From Bacteroidales bacterium (GTDB lineage Bacteria > Bacteroidota > Bacteroidia > Bacteroidales > Paludibacteraceae): 64,000 bases of DNA. Positions 58,627 through 64,000 of the stretch are shown piece by piece. Both the position numbers and the translations under genes were made by a program. Each line of letters opens with the position of its first letter. Within the stretch, counting starts at the first letter, position 1. The stretch lies in contig SUXE01000011.1 in assembly GCA_015061115.1 (NCBI GenBank), forward strand, positions 62,001 to 126,000, given 5' to 3'. The notes below the pieces were generated by a model. The model had not been told where the DNA came from. It ran no database searches and worked only from the letters and a program-made list of their open reading frames with translations.

Positions 58627-60966
58627 TTATTCAACAATCACTTTGACACTTTGGTCTGTGCCGTCAAGGACTAACACATAGATTCCTGGCTTGACTGTGA
58701 ATGTCATCTCTTTTGCTGCAGGTTTTGAATCAATCACCATGCCTCCTACACTCATCAATAGAACATTTGCTGTTGTGCTTCCTGCAACATTTGCGATAAT
58801 CTTGCCTGTCTCTCCTCGAGCTGACAGATTCAATGGCCTGCCGAAATCTAAATATGTAGGTCCGACGGATAGTCCACCGTCGACTTCACACTTATAATAA
58901 CCGCATAATCCTGCCTTGTCGCTATAGTACTGGCCTGTGGCTCCTGGAATCAACTCTCCATCTTTATACCACTGATATGTAGCCGTCTTTACTTTTGTCT
59001 TGTCTACTGCTATTACATCGTTCCACAGCACAATGATGCATGATGCCGGATAATCGATTGTCACATCGACAGTGAATGTTGTGTCAAGATTGCCAGACAC
59101 AAGTGTCACTCCCATTTTGTATTTGCCTGGAATTGTGCTGCTTGTAGTAGGGATCTTTATTGTTCGTTGTTCATTGTCGAACTCTCTCAATGTGTCTCCA
59201 AGTTCTGGCATCTGATCACAGCTGAGTTTGTAATATTGTACGATCCCGTCTACATCGATATCTATTGCCAATTCTTCTCCAGGTATGATGTTAGACTCAG
59301 CACTGGCTGTGTCAAAATCAAATTTCTCGCTTTCTACGATGTCAAACTGATAATGTTTTGTCTCGACTGTCGAGTCTGTCCATTCGTAATGAACAGTGTC
59401 TATGAGTGTCACTGCAACATCATGGGTTCCGATTTCTGTCTGTTTGTTTCCTTCCACAAGATAATGGTCATTATCATCGATTGTATATGCCTGTACTTTT
59501 CTGTTATAGTAGAAAATTGTTGAGTCTGTCGACGGAATCGCGACTTTGATTTTTGCGATTTTCAATTGATAAATTTGATTGTCAGTTGTGGAGTCGCTCC
59601 ATGCATAGTTCGGCTTCAGCGATACGGTTGTCGTGTATGTGCCAGGCTCTATGCCGATAGCTTTCCCTGAAATTGTGTAAGCTGGATTTTCTGGAACCTT
59701 TATCGTATAGATTGTGCTGTCGTATATGACTTCGTTTGAAATCACTGCTGGTTTGTCTACCAAGATTGGAAGAATCTTTACAGATAGGTTTATTGTGTCT
59801 TTCGACCCGTCTTCCCATACATAACTAGGGTTGAGTGCCAATCTTACATTGTATTCACCTGCGTCTACAGCCTCTCCATTCTCAACTGTATAGCCTTCGT
59901 TTTCAGGAACAAATGATATTGTTGCTCCTGTATATGTGAAGTCTTTTCTCTCTGGAATCTTTATTTTCCCCTCTTCTATGACGAATGTCACTTTCTTTGG
60001 CTCAGACGTGTTGTCTGCCCATATGTAGTTTTCAGTGTCGTTGATAGAAACTGTTCTTTCATAAATGCCGACGGCGGATGCCATCTCATTGGTTATGTCG
60101 ACTGTGTATCTGTTGTTTTCAGCCACTTCAAAGAATTTGACTTTCCCGTCATAGTAGAAAGTGTCTTTGACGGCAACAGGAAGATCCACTGGCGATTTTG
60201 AAATTTCGAAATTGAATGTTTTGGCTTCAGTTGTGCCGTCTGCCCACACATGGTTGTTGTCTGATAGAGAGACGGTCACAATGTGATTTCCAGCATTGAC
60301 TTGCGCGTTTCCTGTGACCTCGTAGTTTATGTTTGGTGTGATTGCGTAAATCAGTATCGCTCCGTTGTATGTGTATTTTGTTGTGTCGGCTGACGGAATC
60401 TCAACCATGGCTTTGCTGATTGCAAAATTGTATTTTTTGTCGGCGACGGTAGAATCCGTCCATTCGTAGTTGACTGAGTCATTAAGTGAGACAATCACTT
60501 CGTAGTCGCCGGCATTTGTCTTGTTGATGCCATCTGCTGTATAATATTCATTTCCTGCGATTCCGTAAGTCAGCTGTTGCCCATTGTAGACAAATTTGGA
60601 CGTGTCTGCTGATGGAATCTCTACTTGTGATTTGTTGATGGTGAAATCGTATGTCTTGGGGTCGGTGCTTCCGTCTTCCCATTCACAAAGAAGTGGGTCT
60701 TTGAGTGAGACTGTCACTTCATATTTTCCAGCGGTCGTATGAGTGTTGCCAAATATGGAAAATAGTGTTGTGTCGCCTGAAAGTGAGTAAGTCTGAAGAT
60801 TCCCGTTGTAGACAAACGACGTAGAGTCTGCCGGCGGAATGATCACCTTTGTTTTATCGGAAGATTCATCAGCCATTGCAACTGCACAATCGAGTAATGC
60901 TGTGATAAACAAAGAACTAAACTTGACAATATGTCTTGCTTTGTGTGAGTAGTATTGGTTTCTCAT
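58627..60966 (-). CDS. Secreted protein with seven tandem beta repeats and T9SS sorting domain
   Basis: 779 residues. N-terminal signal at about 14-31 (IVKFSSLFITALLDCAVAMA) after a basic stretch. Residues about 38-560 form seven repeats of 70-80 residues with the pattern IP-ADST-FVYNG---TY-I-GN, then AG-YEVTVSL-D--NYEWTDGS--KKY-F-I-K. The first three are most alike, repeats 5 and 6 most diverged. The pattern resembles MBG-type/Ig-like surface domains. The end (ANVLLMSVGGMVIDSKPAAK ... GIYVLVLDGTDQSVKVIVE) is a type A T9SS sorting domain. First gene of the group with OmpA, MBOAT and AlgJ-like genes; its -7 box is at 61045. An adhesin or S-layer-like role is inference. Confidence 0.85.
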   Translation of the reverse strand: MRNQYYSHKARHIVKFSSLFITALLDCAVAMADESSDKTKVIIPPADSTSFVYNGNLQTYSLSGDTTLFSIFGNTHTTAGKYEVTVSLKDPLLCEWEDGSTDPKTYDFTINKSQVEIPSADTSKFVYNGQQLTYGIAGNEYYTADGINKTNAGDYEVIVSLNDSVNYEWTDSTVADKKYNFAISKAMVEIPSADTTKYTYNGAILIYAITPNINYEVTGNAQVNAGNHIVTVSLSDNNHVWADGTTEAKTFNFEISKSPVDLPVAVKDTFYYDGKVKFFEVAENNRYTVDITNEMASAVGIYERTVSINDTENYIWADNTSEPKKVTFVIEEGKIKIPERKDFTYTGATISFVPENEGYTVENGEAVDAGEYNVRLALNPSYVWEDGSKDTINLSVKILPILVDKPAVISNEVIYDSTIYTIKVPENPAYTISGKAIGIEPGTYTTTVSLKPNYAWSDSTTDNQIYQLKIAKIKVAIPSTDSTIFYYNRKVQAYTIDDNDHYLVEGNKQTEIGTHDVAVTLIDTVHYEWTDSTVETKHYQFDIVESEKFDFDTASAESNIIPGEELAIDIDVDGIVQYYKLSCDQMPELGDTLREFDNEQRTIKIPTTSSTIPGKYKMGVTLVSGNLDTTFTVDVTIDYPASCIIVLWNDVIAVDKTKVKTATYQWYKDGELIPGATGQYYSDKAGLCGYYKCEVDGGLSVGPTYLDFGRPLNLSARGETGKIIANVAGSTTANVLLMSVGGMVIDSKPAAKEMTFTVKPGIYVLVLDGTDQSVKVIVE

Positions 60967-61044
60967 ACAAAATTATTTTTCTCTTATTAGAATTTTAATA
61001 TGTTCAGTCAAGACCGTAACATGTACAATTTTGAAGTGACGTTG

Positions 61045-61052
61045 CAAATATA
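61045..61052 (-). promoter_or_regulatory. Promoter of the 54-61 kb gene group, -7 box
   Basis: TATATTTG followed by CAACGTC on the minus strand, with a leader of about 75 nt. The same 15 bases appear at the 33608 promoter. Confidence 0.6.
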
Positions 61053-61114
61053 GTTATTTCTACAGATACAGAAAAGGATTGTATCTATCCAATTTGTAAA
61101 AATTAAATCTAAAA

Positions 61115-61176
61115 GAGAATTGTTAAGTGCGGAACGTGCTAACTCCCCTTCTGCTGCGCGAGCTTTAGGTGAACAC
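61115..61176 (+). repeat. Dispersed two-hairpin intergenic element, copy E (diverged)
   Basis: GAGAATTGTTAAGTGCGGAA, CGTGCTAACTCCCC, then TGCGCGAGC-TTTAGGTGAACAC. The second hairpin is decayed. The base change AGGGC to AGTGC is matched by CACCCT to CGTGCT in the other arm, so the first hairpin is kept by compensation. Confidence 0.65.
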
Positions 61177-61199
61177 ATGGAAAATAACATATTTCCAAT

Positions 61200-62348
61200 T
61201 CATTCTTCATCGACTACGATGAATTCAGTGAAGATGGTGTCGGAAATGAAGATCCCTTTTTCTGTGAGACGGCATTTCCCGTCGAGGAACTCTATGTTGT
61301 TTTCTTTTTCTTGCGTAGTCGCCACTTCTTTTGCAAAATCGGCAAGGCTTGACCCGAATTTGTTTTCAATATATTGGAAATCAATGCCGTCGCTTGTGCG
61401 TAACGCTGTGAGAATGTAGTCGTTATATTTTTCCGTCACACTCAAAGTCTCTATTTCTGTGTCAAGTCTGTTTTCACTGATGGCTTTGAGGTATTTTGGC
61501 AGATGGCTCACATTCCATTGTCTGCTTTCTCCATTATAGGAGTGAGCGGCAGGTCCGATGCCGATATATGGGATGTCGTGCCAGTAAGACGAGTTGTGAC
61601 GTGAACGGTATCCTTTGAGTGCGAAGTTGGATATCTCATAATGTTCGTAGCCGGACGAAGATGTGGCTTCTCTCAAATGTTTGAAACATGTGAGACAGTC
61701 CGACTCATCCATCTCTGTCAGTTCTCCTTTTGAGATTTTTTTTGTCAGAAGCGAACCTCTATGTAGTTCAAGACAATAAGCCGAAATATGGTTGGGTTTC
61801 AATGCGATCGCTGTCGCCACATCGTTTTTCCAGGAGTCTATCGTTTGCGACGGGAGACCATAAATCAGGTCGATGCTGATATTGTTAAATCCGAATTTGC
61901 GGGCGTTCGCGATTGCGTTTTTGGCTTCATCTGCATTATGTCGACGGTTGATGATTTTTAGTGTGGTATCGTTAAATGATTGACAACCAATGCTAAGACG
62001 GTTGATGGCTGTGCCAGACAACTCTTTTAGATAGTCCTCTGTCAAATCATTAGGATTCGCCTCCATCGTGATTTCCATTTTGTTTGTGTCGACGTGAGGG
62101 AAGGATTCTAGCGCGCAATTGATCAGGATATTTATCTCCGACGACGATAGCAGAGACGGAGTGCCACCGCCGATGTAGATTGTCTCGAGCACATTCGCGT
62201 CGACGGGAAGATAATCGGCTCGCATTTTCATCTCTTTGCAGAGTGCGTCGATCAGCTCCACACGTTTGTTGAGAAGCGTGGTGGAGAAGAAATCGCAGTA
62301 GCTGCATCTTTGGGTGCAGAGCGGAATATGGATATAGAGTCCTGCCAA
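61200..62348 (-). CDS. hemW: Radical SAM heme chaperone HemW
   Basis: 382 residues. Fe-S motif CTQRCSYC (Cys11, Cys15, Cys18) just after the start, as in HemW, then TIYIGGGTPSLLSS. Further family stretches are MEANPNDLT, NRLSIGCQSFND, SIDLIYGLPSQT and the C-terminal HemN_C region. HemW binds heme and delivers it to respiratory proteins; older names call it an oxygen-independent coproporphyrinogen oxidase, but that enzyme (HemN) has an extra N-terminal segment missing here. It begins 6 bp after a lipoprotein gene, so the pair is one operon. Confidence 0.95.
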   Translation of the reverse strand: MAGLYIHIPLCTQRCSYCDFFSTTLLNKRVELIDALCKEMKMRADYLPVDANVLETIYIGGGTPSLLSSSEINILINCALESFPHVDTNKMEITMEANPNDLTEDYLKELSGTAINRLSIGCQSFNDTTLKIINRRHNADEAKNAIANARKFGFNNISIDLIYGLPSQTIDSWKNDVATAIALKPNHISAYCLELHRGSLLTKKISKGELTEMDESDCLTCFKHLREATSSSGYEHYEISNFALKGYRSRHNSSYWHDIPYIGIGPAAHSYNGESRQWNVSHLPKYLKAISENRLDTEIETLSVTEKYNDYILTALRTSDGIDFQYIENKFGSSLADFAKEVATTQEKENNIEFLDGKCRLTEKGIFISDTIFTEFIVVDEE

Positions 62349-62354
62349 TTGTTT

Positions 62355-62954
62355 TTATTCTTGTACCGTAGGATATACGTTGTCTTCTGCTTTTTCAATT
62401 TCATCAAAAATAGGATAGTGGCAACGGCTGAAATAGCAGTAGCAGGCTCCGCTCTCTATTTTGTCGATGATATTCTGGGGAACAGAACCGTCTTCTTCCA
62501 ACAATATAATTATTTCCTCTTTAGTAAGATAGAATGTCGCATTGTCGGGAGTCTGGTCTTTTATATACCAGAACGGAAGATACCAACTGCCCATGAACCC
62601 CTGTGTCTCTTCGAAATTGAGGATATGGCGATCTGCGGAGTATTTGCTGCGTCTTAAATACATATCATCCTCAATATCGATGTCGACGATGCAGTAGGCA
62701 GTATCTTCTGTGAAATATAGAGTGCGGCAACCCATCGTCTTCTTCATGAAGTTCTGACACACATTGGCGGCAGTGTTCTGCATGCTTCCGTTTTTAGTGT
62801 TGATCACAGCACGTACAGAGTCGAATTGCCAACCTCCCTTCAACAGTTCTTTGTCGATGGGAGTCAAGTCAATCTCATCCACGTATTGTTCTCTGCAAGA
62901 TGAGAGGACAATAGAGATTGCAGCTAAAATTATTATAAATAGATTCTTAACCAT
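62355..62954 (-). CDS. Hypothetical lipoprotein
   Basis: 199 residues. Lipoprotein signal with lipobox LSSC (Cys20). The mature part has several Cys (C66, C76, C88 and a CYCYFSRC cluster near 171-178) and aromatic beta-type strands (SWYLPFWYIK). Some lipocalin-like features occur, such as LLKGGWQFDSVRAV after the anchor, but I cannot assign a family. The stop lies 6 bp before hemW, so the two genes are co-transcribed. A complete promoter is visible upstream at 62993-63022. Its Cys cluster near a heme chaperone is noted, but no heme motif CxxCH is present. Confidence 0.75.
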   Translation of the reverse strand: MVKNLFIIILAAISIVLSSCREQYVDEIDLTPIDKELLKGGWQFDSVRAVINTKNGSMQNTAANVCQNFMKKTMGCRTLYFTEDTAYCIVDIDIEDDMYLRRSKYSADRHILNFEETQGFMGSWYLPFWYIKDQTPDNATFYLTKEEIIILLEEDGSVPQNIIDKIESGACYCYFSRCHYPIFDEIEKAEDNVYPTVQE

Positions 62955-62992
62955 ATTATATCCTTATTAATGCGTTTTTGATGAAAACTATA

Positions 62993-63022
62993 CAAAGTTA
63001 GGTTTTTGAATGGAAAATCAAA
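62993..63022 (-). promoter_or_regulatory. Promoter of the lipoprotein-hemW operon
   Basis: On the minus strand TTTG, an 18-bp spacer and TAACTTTG, 38 bp before the lipoprotein ATG. Confidence 0.8.
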
Positions 63023-63036
63023 TGGATAGTGGATAA

Positions 63037-63240
63037 AATTCGTAATTCATAATGCGTAATTCGTAATGGTGAGGAACCCCAATTAATCCAACAGATGGAT
63101 TCCCCCCACAATTATGCATTATGAATTCTGCATTGTGCATTGATTATTACACGCACGTCCGTGCGTCTCTACGAGATGGTGTATTATCAGATGCGTGGAT
63201 TTCTCCATAATTATGCATTACGCATTATGAATTACGAATT
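63037..63240. repeat. 204-bp block bounded by 24-bp inverted repeats
   Basis: The 24 bases at 63037-63060 are the exact reverse complement of 63217-63240 (AATTCGTAATTCATAATGCG-type). Between them are further half-repeats (ATTATGCATTATGAATTC near 63111) and the small palindrome CGCACG-TC-CGTGCG followed by TCTCTAC. No ORF is present. It looks like a MITE or REP-type unit. Confidence 0.65.
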
Positions 63241-63259
63241 GATGTTTTGTGGATACAAA

Positions 63260-63293
63260 GAGGGTGTATCAAAACAAATGTTGATACACCCTC
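63260..63293 (-). terminator. prfB terminator
   Basis: A perfect 13-bp stem GAGGGTGTATCAA / TTGATACACCCTC with an 8-nt loop. On the minus strand a short T run (TTTG) follows. It lies 33 bp after the prfB stop. Next to it at 63292-63320 is a GAATTAAGAGTTAAGAATG-like word that also occurs, similar, at 31621-31653. Confidence 0.75.
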
Positions 63294-63326
63294 AATTCTT
63301 CATTCTTAACTCTTAATTCCAAAGAA

Positions 63327-64000
63327 TCATTGTCCTCCGCCAAACTGCATCAAATATGCTTTGATGAATCCGTCGATGTCTCCATCCATCACGGCGTTGA
63401 CGTTGGATGTCTGGTAGTCAGTACGATGGTCTTTCACACGGCGGTCGTCGAACACGTAGCTTCGGATCTGGCTTCCCCATTCGATCTTTTTCTTTCCAGC
63501 CTCGATCTTGGCTGTCTCCTGGCGACGCTTCTCCAACTCTATATCATACAATTGAGACTTCAACAGACGCAATGCGTTCTCCTTGTTCTTTGGCTGGTCA
63601 CGTGTCTCAGTGTTCTCAATTACGATCTCATCATCTTGGTCTGTCAAAACATTGTGGAATTTATAGTGCAGACGAACACCAGACTCCACCTTGTTGACGT
63701 TCTGACCTCCAGCTCCTGAAGAACGGAACGTGTCCCACGACAATCCTGCCGGGTTGATCTCTATCTCGATACTGTCGTCTACCAATGGAACCACGAACAC
63801 AGATGTGAATGAAGTCATACGTTTTCCCTGAGCGTTGTATGGCGACACTCTCACCAAACGGTGGACGCCGTTCTCACTCTTAAGGTATCCGTAAGCCATG
63901 TCTCCTTCAATCTTCATTGTGGCTGTCTTCAATCCGGCTTCATCACCGTCCTGATAGTTGGAAATCTCACATTTATATCCTTGGCGGTCGGCCCAACGCT
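63327..64000 (-). CDS. prfB: Peptide chain release factor 2 (C-terminal part)
   Basis: The open frame leaves the window on the right, so the N-terminus is missing. It includes the place where many prfB genes carry their +1 programmed frameshift, so that cannot be judged here. Visible are about 223 residues. RWADRQGYKCEI and MAYGYLKSENGVHRLVRVSPY are followed by FRSSGAGGQNVNKVESGVRL with the GGQ motif that triggers peptide release. The C-terminal RSYVFDDRRVKDHRTDYQ is also typical. SPYNAQGKRMTSF supports RF2 rather than RF1. RF2 ends translation at UGA and UAA. Confidence 0.94.
   Translation of the reverse strand, partial: RWADRQGYKCEISNYQDGDEAGLKTATMKIEGDMAYGYLKSENGVHRLVRVSPYNAQGKRMTSFTSVFVVPLVDDSIEIEINPAGLSWDTFRSSGAGGQNVNKVESGVRLHYKFHNVLTDQDDEIVIENTETRDQPKNKENALRLLKSQLYDIELEKRRQETAKIEAGKKKIEWGSQIRSYVFDDRRVKDHRTDYQTSNVNAVMDGDIDGFIKAYLMQFGGGQ

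Noticed and set aside
1-64000. CRISPR array, prophage, insertion sequence or rRNA genes
   Set aside because: No regularly spaced repeats, phage or transposase genes, or rRNA sequence seen anywhere; repeated sequences found are few and irregularly placed.

Overview
The window is chromosomal DNA of a Bacteroidota member, most likely order Bacteroidales. The gliding/type IX secretion genes gldL-gldM-gldN and sprA are present. At least three secreted proteins end in T9SS-type sorting domains. Promoters repeatedly show the Bacteroidetes -7 box TAnnTTTG, often with TTTG 18-20 bases upstream. Shine-Dalgarno sequences are rare, and many lipoproteins carry short lipoboxes. DAP dehydrogenase, NADP-type glutamate dehydrogenase, and the BT_3928-like, RhuM and C10 protease families fit the same group. 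I see no phage, plasmid, insertion sequence or CRISPR array. The sequence does not fix the genus.

Layout: 1-3.2 kb, end of the gldLMN cluster. 3.2-13.3 kb, independent housekeeping genes (leuS, a metY-type sulfhydrylase, pgeF-like, rpe, comEC) and small secreted or lipoprotein genes, mostly separated by hairpin terminators. 13.4-13.7 kb, a tRNA operon (Met plus two identical Glu-CTC genes). 14-24.6 kb, minus strand: a T9SS cargo protein, then ruvA-sprA. 24.6-26.3 kb, a repeat-rich region around one small membrane-protein gene. 26.3-28.7 kb, ddh and gdhA. 29.4-35.1 kb, a BT_3928/DoxX-like protein, a DjlA-like co-chaperone, lipoproteins and two tandem beta-barrel paralogues. 35.2-38.1 kb, phoH-recF-DUF721-thioesterase operon. 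38.1-40.5 kb, a RhuM/PLD-like gene and an MltF-like transglycosylase. 40.7-43.7 kb, two DUF3298-type lipoproteins, rsmG and pcm. 44-46.6 kb, a secreted C10 cysteine protease. 47-53.8 kb, minus strand: a lipoprotein, then coaD, Ca2+-ATPase, a chagasin-like inhibitor, yjbQ, a DUF218 protein and a ProX-type editing protein. 54-61 kb, minus-strand group: repeat-containing T9SS cargo, OmpA/TSP3 protein, MBOAT acyltransferase and AlgJ-like SGNH protein. 61.2-64 kb, a lipoprotein plus hemW, and the C-terminal part of prfB.

The main theme is cell-envelope export. GldL/M (motor), GldN and SprA (outer-membrane translocon) would export the cargo proteins at 14.0, 44.0 and 58.6 kb. The MBOAT/AlgJ pair next to an OmpA protein and a T9SS cargo suggests acylation of a surface glycan in the same transcription unit. 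The least explained DNA is non-coding: a dispersed family of two-hairpin intergenic elements (five copies), a family of near-identical GAGACG/CGTCTC terminator hairpins, and a 204-bp block bounded by 24-bp perfect inverted repeats.
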